The notes below the pieces were generated by a model. That model was not told the origin of the DNA and did not search any database. It saw nothing but the letters and a program-made list of their open reading frames with translations. Position numbers and translations under genes: made by a program. A stretch of 64,000 nucleotides of DNA from Dioszegia crocea (Eukaryota > Basidiomycota > Tremellomycetes > Tremellales > Bulleribasidiaceae). This document shows positions 12,546 through 25,200 of this stretch, one piece after another (the first letter of the stretch is position 1; each line of letters starts with the position of its first letter). The DNA lies in the NCBI GenBank assembly GCA_001600615.1, contig BCKK01000009.1, forward strand, positions 124,156 to 188,155. The letters run 5' to 3'.

Positions 12546-12643
<98 letters not shown>

Positions 12644-14944
12644 AGGGGGAAAGGGGAAAATGGCGAGTGCAAGACATACCTTTCCGACCCATTCCGGATG
12701 CTGAGATAGGAAAATCTCCAATGATTGTAATTTCTGTGGAACACCCTTGATGTAGTCCAGACGGTCAACACCGATGATGACCTAGTACAGGTCAGTATAG
12801 TTCTTGAACGACTGATTTCCTCTTCCCCTCGGAAGGAAAGTCCATAAGAGCCACACCCAATTCCCACTCGTCATCCCCACCACACCACCTCCTATCTTCT
12901 ATCCCCGCCCTCACCCCACGCCAGCCAGCCGACAAGAACTCACTTTACAACCCTTAAACCTTTCCTTCATCTGCCCCAACCTCTTAACGATCCCATCCTC
13001 CCTTATCCCATCAACAAACTGCATGGGATCAATCCCAATGGGGAAAGTCCCAACTTGGGTATAACGTCCTTCATGTTCAATACCGTTCGGCATGGTTTCT
13101 AGGCCCAAGATTCGGGTACAGGATGATAGGAAGTGTCGGGCGTAATCGTATGTGTGGAAACTGGGCAGTTAGCGTCAGGTCTGTGAGGGGTAAGGGAAAG
13201 GGTCAGGGAGGGGAAGTGGGGAGAGGAGAAAAGCTAGGAATGAGATGAGGAAGGGAGGAAGAATAGTGGTGCTGGGATATCTTGACCGAATTGGGTCATT
13301 CAGAAGAGGATAAGAAAATACTTACCCAATCAAGTCACACTGCAATACACCCAGTAAGATTTCTCTCCTGACGGGTAGGATACTGATTTATTAGCTTTAG
13401 AACGATGTCGTTGACATTTCAGGTTCCCACATCCTCTCATCCACTCCCACCAGCGCATGAATCTCCGAATCAACCTCGACCGTCCACCGCCCACCGCTCA
13501 ACCCATACACAAGCCACACACCCGACCCTGCCCGCCCGACCCACATCGCCCCACCTCATCGCCCGCCCCAAAGGAAATACACCAACCCCCACCCCACCTC
13601 AGATGAAAGACTCACCGATAAATCTCACTACTAGGGAACGGGGTATGCAAGAAGAACCCAATCCTAACGCCCTCTTTACCCTTCTGCTTAGCGGCCATTT
13701 CCGTTTTCTGAAACTGAGACAGGCCCCTGCCCATCGTAGGCCTCTTAACCTTCTTCCCACCAGCAGCAAGTGCAGCCTCCGGACTCAACCCCTCCCCCCC
13801 CGCCGTGGCTGAAGTCGCAGTAAATACAGACGCAGCCGCACCTTCTTCTTTGACCTCATCAAGAATTTCCACACCTTCATCTTCACCCTCCACAACACCC
13901 TCTGCCACACCTTCTTCCTTCATCCCCATCATCCCACCTACTACTTCCTTATCAACTCCCTTCTTCACTCGTCCTAATTCCCTCCTTACCATTTCACCTT
14001 GGCTACTTTCGCCCGAAATGACCGATCGGAGAAGCATAGGTAAAAGCATCAAGTGATAGTCTTGTACCCAGACCATATCGCCTGCTTTCACCATACCGGC
14101 TACGACGTCGGCGAAGCGCATGTTGGCTTCCCGGTAGGCGAGCCAGTTGGCGGCGTCAAAGTTCATCTCTCCGGGGTGGTAGTGGAATAACGGCCAGAGG
14201 ATGGAGTTGGAGAAGCCTGGGATGTTAGCGTGAAATGGGTTGGAGAGGAGGGGGGTGGGATAGGGGAACGAGGGTAGTAATGGGATTGGCGAGGTATGGC
14301 GAGGGGGCAGAGGAGGTGGGTAGGAGGTGAAGTGTGAAAAGACACCTCAAGAGGATAGTCAGAGACAGACTGGAGCAAGAGACAGACTGGAGCACCACTT
14401 CGCATTCCGGAGCACATGAATGAAAGGCTGGAAAAAGATATAAGGATCCAGCACAACGATCTCAACCGGCATCACTAACTTACCGTTATAGTGCCTATCA
14501 GCAAGCTCGTCCGACAGGTAGACGGGATAACAGTCATACTCATCCATCAACCTGGCATTGACGAGTTCTCGGTCTGCCTCAGGAATCTGGCGGGTAAGCT
14601 TGAACCATGTCTACCACAAGAAGGGCACAACTTACCTCTTTTCCAGGCCAACCAATCCAAGTGAACTTCATAGTCTTCTTACACCCACTCAGGGCGGAGA
14701 CAAGACCACCAGAAGACATCTGGCAAAGTCAGCAAACATTCCCCAGGCCAACAGCGGTCGACCTAAATCGTACCGCTGGACATACCTTGAAGTGATAAAC
14801 CCCCTTGTCATCTTTACTGATCGTCACTGGCAATCGGTTGCTTACGACAATCAATCGCTGATCCTTCTCGCCTGGCGCGGCGCCGTTGGGCGACATGAAG
14901 GACATGGGTGTGAAGCCGGTTGATTCAGGGCCTGCAGGTGACAT
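11404..14944 (-). CDS. TPS1: alpha,alpha-trehalose-phosphate synthase (UDP-forming)
   Basis: GT20 enzyme that makes trehalose-6-phosphate from UDP-glucose and glucose-6-phosphate in the cytosol; trehalose is a stress protectant, and T6P restrains early glycolysis in yeasts. About 665 aa in roughly 12 exons. The N-terminus has RLIVVSNRLPVTI. The spliced body gives SGGLVSAL, WIGWPG, HYNGFSNSILWPLFHYHPGE, VWVQDYHLMLLP, GFFLHTPFPSSEIYR, GIDP, GVDRLDYIKG, DGMNLVSYEY and LSEFAGAAQSL, so substrate-binding motifs are complete. Between VISGESSQ and KEGVRIGFF lies an extra segment of about 105 residues, rich in Glu/Gly/Val/Ala (13.63-13.98 kb); Cryptococcus Tps1 is known to carry a disordered insert in this region. 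The C-terminal 65 residues are Ser/Pro/Arg-rich. One intron contains the AG dinucleotide array at 12549. The last exon joins as VNE-LTRL after a GTAAGT...CTAATCGCCCAG intron. Confidence 0.95.
12549..12636. repeat. (AG)44 dinucleotide microsatellite in a TPS1 intron
   Basis: Forty-four uninterrupted AG units on the plus strand, followed by a purine-rich tail. It lies in the TPS1 intron between ...HPEWVGK and VVLVQLAIPS. In the TPS1 transcript it is a (CU)44 tract, upstream of the true acceptor. The arginine/glutamate and serine/leucine open frames across it are repeat artefacts. Confidence 0.97.
14361..14394. repeat. 17-bp tandem duplication in a TPS1 intron
   Basis: Two perfect adjacent copies of AGAGACAGACTGGAGCA inside the intron that follows HYNG. 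Probably a recent slippage or repair duplication with no coding effect. Confidence 0.9.
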
Positions 14945-15857
14945 GGTGTATGAATAGGGTATTAGTGGTGAGAGGAAGATGAAAAGATGTAGTTGGGCGC
15001 AGTAAGGGTCGTTGACAAGGAAGCTTTGCCAAGGTTGCGGAGTATAAAGGAGGGTTGGCGGGGGGTTGAAATTTCGGGGGTAGGGCGCGTGGGCGGGGTA
15101 AAAGGGGGGCCGGACCGAAGGACTGTAAGGTCGTGTCTTCTTTTTTCGAAAAGCCTAGGGATTGCTGCACTCCGAGCTGCTTCTTATCAGGTCTGTGGAG
15201 CTATATCTACAGCTGAGATGTATGTTGAAAGCAGAGACTAGAGGGGGAGATGGTTGGGCAAAGAAAGGCTCGGCACGTTCCGGAAAACCTCTAGCTTCAC
15301 GGAAGTCCGGCCCTTTTCGGCACGGTCGAGGCCTGACTCTGACGCGTTTAAGGGCGGACCTTGCCGCCATCTCGCCTCTTGCTTATAAGTCCAATATCAG
15401 AGCATGCATACAGTTCACATACTACCCAAGCACTACTGGACACTCGCTCATGTACGAGTATATTCTCTACTGCTGGATGCATAGAAGGGTGAGAAGGAAA
15501 GAACATTCCAGGGGAAAAGGGGAGAAAACTTTGTCTCTAAGGGAAAAGCAGCTGACGGCAGATTACGACGTCATCAGGCACGGAAAGGGGGTATGCGGAT
15601 CCGTGCCTGAATGAGGCGACATCCACTCTCATCCACTGGAGAGTCAGTCAAGGTGAGGCAGTAAAGATGGATGTCACCTAGCAGCACTTGTACAAGTCCG
15701 ACTCTAATATGTACATATCTTAATTGTCTCACTTAAACTTGGCCCCTCAAGCCTCACACCATCTCCGCCTGACTCATCCGGTATTTACTCTGAATCTTCC
15801 ATCACTAATCCTACAACCCACACCTAACCCCCTTCTACCCATCCCCACTCCGCCCAT
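14945..15857. promoter_or_regulatory. TPS1 upstream region and 3' flank of the deacetylase gene
   Basis: Upstream sequence of TPS1 on the minus strand. It has G-runs containing AGGGG (15060-15110); AGGGG is the core of the yeast stress response element, but whether it works here is unknown. A TTTATAC-like element sits about 100 nt upstream of the ATG. No gene seen. Confidence 0.3.
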
Positions 15858-18800
15858 CTACACAATACTAGCCGCAGGACTAACAGCTCTACTAAACGCC
15901 CAACCTTCCCCTCCCCCACCCCCTATACTCCCATTATACCCCTCTCCCCCTCCAGATTTTGCAATATCCCCCATAATCCCAATCTTCTTCTTACCCATGT
16001 CCATTCCAAACCCACTGGACTTGAAGAAACTCCTCTTCTTTCGAGATTCTCCACCTCCGCACGGATCTTCCCCACTGATATCCCTACCCCCATTCTTACC
16101 CACCGGTCGGGTCTTACGACCTGCTCCTCGGTTCACATATCGTGGATTGCGGCCTGAAGTGTCGTCTGAGGATTCAGAGTCGGAGGCGTTGTTGCCAGTG
16201 TAGGTTGCGTCGTTTCGCCGTTTGATCAAATCTGATGGGTTAGCCAGGATAAAAGAAGGAAGTAGTGAAGATGGGGTAGGTAAGGAAGAGTGAAGTCGAT
16301 GGAAGTTATAGACATCCACTGAACTGGATTGATAACCCGTCCCTCACTTCACCTCCAGCCAGTCCAGCCAGTCCAACTAATTCTCCCCACATCCAACACA
16401 TCTCCTCAACCCGACCCCAATTCCAGCCCAAGCCCAAACCCAAACTCACCTCGTATCCTCCCATCAACCTCCTCATCATCATCACCTTCATCCACCCCGC
16501 CCATCCCCATCCTAAGCGCAGGTCTCATCCCTAAAGCCTCGCCGATGGATTTATCAGGTACCATGTGCATTTGAACAGAAGGGACATGGACTAGATCTCG
16601 GAGGTTTTCCATCACTTGTCGTCTGGGCTATTAGCGCGGGCAACCAAGTGGAGGAAGAGAATAAGCGGAGGAGGGTGATGTCGGAAGGAGTAAGTTGGGA
16701 GGGGTTGATGGGGGGTCGTTTGGATGAGAGAAGGAGATTGGAGTAGGGTTGGAAGGCAACTTTCAAAGCCGGGGTTGATTATCCCGGACCCTAGGTATAC
16801 TGGATTGAACGCCCAATACCCAAATACACCCTTTACCCCAAACCAAGACTCACTTGATAGCTTCCAGGTATTGGTGCGGATTATGATTATCGGTATTATT
16901 CGCTAGAACTTCGAGTTTATAGCGAGGACCATAATATTCCATACTGCGAGTATAAGCTTGGAATCCAACAACAACAACCAATTCCGATCAGATGGAGTGA
17001 GTTGGATGGTGTCAAGAATCACCGAGATCGTGAAGCGAAAGCGTGAACTTACTATTGGTTATATGGTAAATCTTCCGCTAATTCTCTCCCACACATCACA
17101 GCAGTTTCATTCGTCCATGCCCTCGCGACGTTTTTACTGCGCGTGTTAGCTTTTGTGTCTAGGCCAGTAGTCGCGCTCTTGCTCGTACGAGACAGCAGGC
17201 CCCGTTCCTTGATTCTGGTTTCACCGTGTTGACCTATTATCAATTCCTTGATTATCCAGTCCACTACCCTGCCATTCCCAGCCCTTTGCCATATCATGGG
17301 ATAGTCCCTCCACCCAGCCCAACCAAACAAGGCCACACGCAGACTTACGTCGTATATCCTCCTCCACCAAGCATCATAACTGGTACGCCAAAAGTCTTGA
17401 CGTAGGCTGCACATTCACCATGACCTAAGATATCAGCATGGACTTTGGGGTGGCTCAATAGTCTATCCGACGCATCCACGACAGACCCCAACTATTTCAC
17501 TAGATCTCCATCAAGATGTCCCCACAGGCCCACTTCCCGGACCTTGATCCTCGAATCACCTAAAATCCCTTGGGAAGTTCGGGAAATCCGAGCAACCTCC
17601 GCCACTGATCTCTCCGTGTCCTCTTACCCAACTCTACCTCCCACAAAACACCCCTGGCCCACCCCATCTCCCAAACCCCACACACCCCACACACCCCACA
17701 TACCCCACCTACAACCCCTTCACCCACCCCACAAAAACCCCACACCGGAATAACGGACTCACCCTTCAAAGTCAAATTGAATCCACCTAATTTATCTCCT
17801 GATAAACTATCTGCGCCCATTTGGAGAACGACCGCTCCTGGTCTGAAAATTTCCATGATTTTCCCGATTACCTAAGTGGGGTCAGCTTCCTACTTGATCC
17901 TGTAGCCTATAACGCCACGACAAGAAGATGAAGGTCATTGCTGCGCGACCAGAATCAAGCCTGTCCGATGATCCCCATGCCCTTCTCTTACGGTGGCAGT
18001 TACCCTATACCGAGCATTGGCAGAATCTCCCTCCTTCCCCAGATCACCCCGCCCCTTCCCTCGCGCGATCCGACACTCTTCCCGACCCAGCGCCGAGACT
18101 TAACAACCCACCCCAAACCTCATTCCTCCCGACCCCACCCAATCCCATCCACACACACCCCACCAAAACCCAAACCGCAACTTACAGGTTTAAAAATCGA
18201 ATGAAAAGCATCATCCGTAATCCCATCTCTTAGGGGAACATTTACAGCGTATCCTTTCCCGCGTTTCATTCCAATATCCTATGAGAGTCAGCTCGGCCTT
18301 GACGTTCCATCCCACACTCCAAACGATTATTCTGAAGCGGAAGCCAGGCAAAGCCAAAGCCAAAGAGCCAAAGCCAAAGCCAAACTTACTCTGACATCAC
18401 CCGTACCTGGGAAGAACTCCCCAAACCGATGAAAACTAGCCGTCATGACTCTATCCGTTGTGTAAAATGCTTCCTCGACGCCATCGCCGTGGTGGACGTC
18501 TACGTCGATGTAGAGGACTCGGGGGTGGACACGGAGGAGTTCGAGAATACCTAGGACGCTGGAGAGTTAGATTGGGTCTGCGTTTGGGTGGGGGTCTGGG
18601 GCGGGAGGTGGGATCGAAGGGGTAGAAAAGGTGGGAGGGGTGGGTGAGGCAAGGGGGGAGGGGGGAGGGGGGGGGGGAAAAAGGGGGGGAGGGAGGAGTA
18701 GGATGTCAATTGTGAGGTGTACGAATGTATGGAAAGGACTAGGTAGAGGAGGATATAAGTACAAGCGGGGATGACAGAGTAGGCCGAATGGGAGGTAGAT

Positions 18801-21223
18801 AAGATAAGGGTGGATAGGTGGTGTCTAGAAAGAAGAAGAGGAAAGGGACGTCGACTGAGACAAGGCAGAAGAAAACTAGGAAAAGGAAAAGCCATCTCCC
18901 CCCTGCGCTGAGGCATCCTACATCTCCGCCCCTCGTTCCCAAATCCAACACGAATCCCAGAACCCAATCTCCAATCCTTCAAAAAACGAAAAAAAAACAC
19001 CAACGGGGAGAAGAGAAAAAGGCCAAACTCACATATCATTCACATAACAAAATCCCGAAGCTTCGGTCTTTTTCGCATGGTGTAAACCTCCAGCCCAATT
19101 GATGGCTATATCCGCTGCGCCGGAGTTTAGACGTTCGGCCGCGGCTGGGAAATTAGCGTAGGTCTGGATTTGGGTGGGAGGGGTGTGGGTGGGGGTGGTA
19201 GGATGGGCATGGAGATGGGAAGGGAAGGGATGAAAGGGGTTTCACAAGGAGATCGAGAGTTGGGAGGTTCAGATGTGGGACGGGGGAGGGAAGTGGGCCA
19301 GACTGCGGAAGAGGAGGAGAACAAGGTTTGGGTATGGGAGGAGGGTATAAGTTGTATGTGAGATAGATGGAAGAGGAGGATGCAAATGAAGAAGATGTTG
19401 GAAGGGTAGTGAGACGGAGAGAGATGGAAGATTGAGACTTGAGGGTATGGATAGGGGAGACATAAAGGGGCGTGAGACCAAATGTGGGGTCTGGGAGAGT
19501 AGGGAGAAATCGGCGTGGGATCAAACAAAAGCATCACGGCTGAAGGAAGGGTGAGTTGTCAAGGGGTACAATACCACCGTGTGGTGGAAAGGGGGAGGAA
19601 CATGACTAGGGAAGAGTACAGGAAATGAGTGAGGGGATAGGCTGATGTGAGGTGATGATGATGAATGATCAGACTATGAAAAGGGGAGGGTAGATGGCTA
19701 ATGACGAGAGTGGGTGTGAAGAGGTGTGGTACGATAGATGGGTGGAGTCAAGTATGATGAAGGAAGAAATAAATAAATGAGAGTGGGGTATGAGGAGAAG
19801 CGGGGAGGCTGACGTTAGAGGACAGACAAGGAAAGAAGCAGAATAGACCAATAGACACGTATTAAAATTTGACGTTGGAGATGTGGGTAAAGAGTTAAGA
19901 GATGGATCGAGGACAGAAGAAGACTTACCGATTGAACCACCAGCTGATATTGAACAAAATTCGAATAAACCTTCGAAAGCTGGACAATCTTCACCTATCA
20001 GGCCTGTTATGTCAGCTTGGGAGTTTCAGGTGTGGGTATCAGGTGGGGTCCAGGGAATTGAGGCTGGGTTGGACTTGAGATTCGGATAGGTTTGGTTAAG
20101 AAGGGTTATGTGAGAGTTGGGGAGGGTTTGGGGTGATGAGATATTGGGATGATGGGATATTATTTGGCGGTGAAAGTGATACGCTGATTCCAAGACTCCG
20201 ACCGACCTGGCCCCCGAATCGTCCCTCCTCAACTGTCCTATGTCCGTCCATCACATATTTCGCTGTCCAGGATAGCCGCACTTCCGCCTGTCATTCCCCA
20301 TCTCCACCCCACCCCGACATTCAACTCTGGTACTTTCCCGCTTCCTCCCTACCCCTCTATCTCTCATCATCCCTCCATTATCATCCACCGGATCGTATCA
20401 CTTCCACCCCACGTCCCAAGTTCCCCATCTCATTCGAACCCCTCAACCCGACACATCTCACACCCCCTCAAAACCCAACTTCACACCTCGAGATGCTCGG
20501 CAGCTATCCTTGCCTCCGTCCAAATGACAACCGTACCTCCCTCACCACAGTGTCAGAAAATCGCTTCCCCTCCACCAGCCTAGCACTGCAAACCTCCTCC
20601 CTCATTTTCTTGAAACCGGTTTCTCACTCCCTTTGCACCCTCGATCCTCTTGACATCTGACTCGTCTGCCCCATTCATCCAACCCAACCCCAACTCAAGC
20701 CAAAACCCAAAAACTCACATCTAGTCCCAGCCCCCGTCATAGCCTCCGCCGTCTCCGGCGTCACCCTCTCCAGAAAATCCACATACTCATCCGAATGAAA
20801 CCGTGTCATTTCACCCTTCCCCGCTCGGCGGGGTCTAAACACTTGCATCCCTTTCCCTCTCGATCCGCCCTTCCCACCTTTACCCTCTCCAGCCCAACCC
20901 TCACCTCTCTCAGCCCGAACAACCTCCCCATCCCTTTCTTTAACCCTTACAACCATCCCTCCTACCCCTACACCCCTACTTGATTCCCCACCTCCTCCAC
21001 CCCCATATTCTTCAGAATTCGGATCATCACATAATCCATAATTCACTATAAGGTTATGTGCCATTCTGATACGGTGAGGTTTCATGGGGTGTCCAAGGTA
21101 ATAAACGTAGTTTCCTACGTCGGGGTCATAGTAGTATGCTACGCGTTTGGAGAGGCTCGGAGCGGAGATGGGGACGAAGGATGGGTCCATTGGTGGTGGG
21201 GTTGGGAAACGGGTGCGGGACAT
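15858..21223 (-). CDS. RPD3: class I histone deacetylase, Rpd3 type
   Basis: Zn-dependent lysine deacetylase, the catalytic subunit of nuclear co-repressor complexes. About 12 exons and about 610 aa. Exon 1 ([16 protein letters not shown]...) has [20 protein letters not shown] and [18 protein letters not shown]. Later exons give [35 protein letters not shown] (the catalytic His pair), [17 protein letters not shown] (metal-binding Asp/His), [24 protein letters not shown], and [13 protein letters not shown] with the catalytic-pocket Tyr. The wording matches Rpd3 rather than Hos2. Two oddities: a glycine-rich insert of about 65 residues after [15 protein letters not shown], and an intron of about 780 nt (19147-19929) in a gene whose other introns are mostly 50-450 nt. 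The C-terminus is low complexity, with Ser/Asp and Arg/Lys-rich stretches and no known domain. Confidence 0.93.
18348..18384. repeat. short CAAAGC-type hexamer repeat in an RPD3 intron
   Basis: Five to six imperfect copies of CAAAGC/CCAAAG, next to the donor of the intron that follows GTGDVR. Intronic slippage tract. Confidence 0.8.
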
Positions 21224-22262
21224 GGTGCCGGAGTTGGGGGGNGGGGAGGGGAAGGGGAAGGGGATTAGGCGGGGTATTGGTGGGGGGAGAGGTGTAGATG
21301 CCTCCGATTAGGCGTGTTCGAGATATTTGGTAGATATAGAAAAGCCGTCGATGAGAGGTGGAGAGCGAGGATAAGATTGAAGGTCGAACGATATATGATC
21401 CACGCTGTCGAGGTTGCCCCGGGTGATAGTCCAGGTAAGGCTGACTTGTCGATGAAGTACGATTCGATAGGGAGGTCGATACCGATCCGAGCTATTCGAC
21501 CGCTTTGTATGGCTCTAGACTATCTCTTCTCTCAGCTTATATACTAGCTGCAACAGTAGATGATTGTAAGTGGTGATAGTAAGGACAATACAAGGGACCG
21601 CAGTAACAACACAGTGGCTAGTGGCCAGTCCACAGCCAGGCACCACCTCACCCTGACGTGGCTTTACCCTTGGGCGTTATCTCAGGTTTATCCGCACCCG
21701 CCGCTGACTGCCGCTTGGGGCCGGAACACCCCTGACACCTTTGGTGAATCCGGACCGGAATATCTGGTTCTTCTGACCCGGACTATCGCAGCCAAGCTAC
21801 TCAATTACCCCTTCCATCATTCCGATCGGAGTTTACCCCTTACGTCACCCCGCAAACAAGTCTCCGCGGCTCCAGATATATTGGTGGGGAATGCGGGGGG
21901 TGGGGGTCAGGGATCACCATCTGACGTAAACCCCTTCTTCCGCTCTTTCGCTTCTCTTCTCAACAAGGTACGGTGGGGATTCCTTTCGACATCAACACTT
22001 TGCATACCTCCCTTCATTGGAAGAAATAGGGTTGCTAAGGCCTCAGGAAACAGTGAGTCCTTCTCTTCGATAGCCGTAAGGCCCATGAGCGGCGGCATCA
22101 AGCGCCAGCTACTGCCCCTGCACGTTGGAGGAGATCCCCAGATCATGTTGAACGAAAAATTCCCTTCTATCGTCTGCAGGCGTGTGATCTCTCGCTCACA
22201 CTGCCCAACGCCAATCAGCCCATACCCACTTCGTAAAACTTAACTGACAGCTCAGACACACC
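21224..22262. promoter_or_regulatory. shared upstream region of RPD3 and glycogenin genes
   Basis: Head-to-head interval of 1,039 nt between the ATG of the deacetylase (minus) and the ATG of glycogenin (plus), so both promoters must lie here. A single undetermined base is at 21242. A long plus-strand open frame (21560-22243) has no recognisable domain, and its composition does not look coding. Confidence 0.4.
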
Positions 22263-25200
22263 ATGTCCTCCCCATCCCCATCCCCAGCGCTCAATAACGC
22301 ATTCGTAACCCTCCTAACTTCCCCCTCATACCTCCCAGGTGTCCTAGTCCTGCTACACGCCCTACACACCCTCCACCCAGCTCCGAGAGACTTCAAGATT
22401 GTATGCCTCGTCACGCCAGAGACGGTCGATGCGAGGACGGTTGGAGAGGTACGGAAGGCAGGGTATGATCTTGTTATTGGCGTAGAGGGGATATCGAGTG
22501 GTGTGGAAGGTCAGAAAGGGTTGGATTTGATGGGTGAGTTTCTACTGTTCAAGAGGTGGTCTCTGCGCTTTCTAGCGATCTGTTCTCTCTGATCAACACT
22601 CCCTTCTTACCACCCTATCTCAACCCTTCGTGTCGCTCAAGAAATGGCCCATACCGTCAGCCACCAATCTGACATTCCCCATCTTCACTTCCACACCCTT
22701 CTCTCCCCTCCCGATCCTCAGTGCCTTATCTCTCATAGACCTAAACTAACACCCCAGGCCGCCCAGACCTCAACCTAGCACTAACCAAACTCCACATATT
22801 CCGCCTCTCCCCACTATTCAACACAATCATCTACCTCGACGCTGATGTCCTACCCTTACGGCCTTTGGATCACTTGTTTGAATCGACTGCACCACACGTG
22901 CTGTCCGCATGCTCCGATACGGGATGGCCGGACTGTTTCAATTCGGGCGTGTTGGTCGTTAGGCCTAGAGAGGAGGATTTTGAGGGTATGCGAGGGATTT
23001 TGGCCGCTACGAAGGGTGAAGGGGCCAGTGGAGAAGGAGCACGAGGAGAAGGCGCAGGAGGAGAAGGAACAGGCGGGAATGGAAGTTTCGATGGTGCCGA
23101 CCAGGGGCTGTTTAATGAGTGGTTTAGTGAAGAAGGAGGAGGTGGAGGTTGGAATCGATTGAGCTTTACGTGAGTGGATTTTGACTTGGGTTGGGTTTGG
23201 TTGAGTCGGGTTGGGTTGGGTTGGCGTTCGGGTTGGGTGGGTGGGGTCGGGTTGGTAGGATGTGTTTGGGCTACGTGCTTTGGGCAGAGGGCTGAAGGTT
23301 GTGTCGGGCTGGGTGTTTAGGCGTGCAGGTTGAGACTTGGTCAGATGTCGGAAGGCGATCGGCAGTCAGTGTGGATTTTAGAAGCTTTGATCTGCCGACA
23401 ACCCCCCTCCATTCGATTTTGATCCCTGCCCTTCCAGTCTCTCCCCATATCATCCTCTTCTATTCTCGCTCCTGTCCATCCGGACGGCTAACCTGCCACA
23501 CCTACCCATCTCCACCACCACCCCTTTCACCCCCCGCTCGCCCCACACCGCCATCCCCACCCACCCCCTTCTCTCCCCCATTAACCCAGCTGACACTTTC
23601 AGCTACAACGTAACCCCTTCAGCAGCCTACCAATATGCCCCCGCATACAAACGATACGGTCATAAAATATCAGCGGTTCATTTTATTGGTAAAAATAAAC
23701 CTTGGAGTAATATCCAGTATAGGCCGGCCGGGATTAGTAGTGTTGTTGGAGGACCTAAAGAGGGGGCTTTTGATTGTGAGTTTGACTACTGGGTTTGGGT
23801 TGGGTGAGGGGAAGGGGCTGGGTTTGGGTGAGGGTGAGGGTGAGGGTGGGGGTGGGGGTTGGATTCATTATTCAAGGAGGGTGGATAAGTTCCTGTTTGA
23901 AATGGCAGAGAGATGTCCTTGCCATATCATCAGCCAATCCCTTTCTTTCAATTCTTCAAATCAGAACTCTTCACCACCACCTCACTCCATCATCTCTTCA
24001 CTACCAGTCCCTCTATGCCCAGCTATCCCCTTCCCCCTGTCCCCTGTCCCCTGTCCCCGTCCCCTCTCACCCCTTAACCTTCGCTAACCCACAGACTCAT
24101 CCCTCCTCGACAGGTGGTACAGCATATACGACGCCCACGTCCGCCCCACCTCTGCCCATTCCGCCCTAACGACTACCGCCCACTCAACCCCCAGTTCCCG
24201 CTTCACCGTCCCTCCCAACCAAGCCATCTGGAATTCGGCCAGTACCGCACCGCAGCAGCCTTCAGATCGAATGGATCTTGATGCGCTCAAAGCGGCCGCT
24301 TCGCACGGCTATACGGGCCATGCGGGCGTTGCTACCATTGGCGCTTATACCTCTTTACCACTTGATGGGCGTGTGGATTTGCTCATGCCTATTCCAGGCA
24401 AGGTCCCTGGCGGCAAGAGGTTGGGCAAGAAGGTATCGTTTGGATCTACTACGACTAGTGGTTCTGCTACACCTACCAAATCTCCTTCACTCCACCAATC
24501 CCCAACCCACCACTCCCCATCCCCACCCTCTCAACCCCATTCTCAATCAGCAGCATGGGACGCTCAATCCCATTCACCCCCCAAGAAGGGACTCCCAGAA
24601 ATGGCTCATGCCCAAATCGAGTACTATAAAAACGCATGGGATCAACCACCTTCCACTCAATCTTCATACTTCTCCCCCAATACCCCCAACTCCCAAAACA
24701 ACGGTCGACCAACCGCCGAACCCCAATACCCCACACTCCCTTCTTCGGTCGTAAACGATAGTTGGTATTCCCACTTTACGTCTGGTCCCGCCCCCAACTC
24801 TGGCGCTGTGGGTAATGTATTCCCATGGGAAGGCAAGGGTGAGATTAGGCGTGCGGATCGAGTATTCCCACAAGGTTCTACACCTCCCCCGTCTGGACAA
24901 GGACACGGTGCCAAACCTAGTGTTAGTGTGCAATTACCTACACCGCCCGCTGGCTCCAACCCCAACCAATCACCCGCATACTCTCCTTCCTCCAACCCGA
25001 ACCAGCCACAATCGCTTAGTGAAGCCATGGCGTCCTATCGGAATGCGTGGGATACCGATCCTTCTATCGCCCGTTATATATCCAAAATCACAGGATCGAG
25101 CGCAAGTAGTACACCGTCAGATGTTCAAAAGGGTCTAGCGAGTGTTCCTCAGACTCCCCGTTTGACACCTGAGGAAATGAATGAGAGGAGGTTAGGTCAT

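Noticed and set aside
12486..12721. Arg-Glu and Ser-Leu repeat proteins across the AG array
   Set aside because: They are translations of an intronic dinucleotide repeat; TPS1 exons on both sides fix the strand and the intron.
21560..22243. 227-aa plus-strand open frame upstream of glycogenin
   Set aside because: No domain, no splice context, in the shared promoter of two well-defined genes.
23186..23256. Interstitial telomere
   Set aside because: The GGTTGGG units do not match the usual TTAGGG-type fungal telomere repeat and lie within a coding gene's intron.
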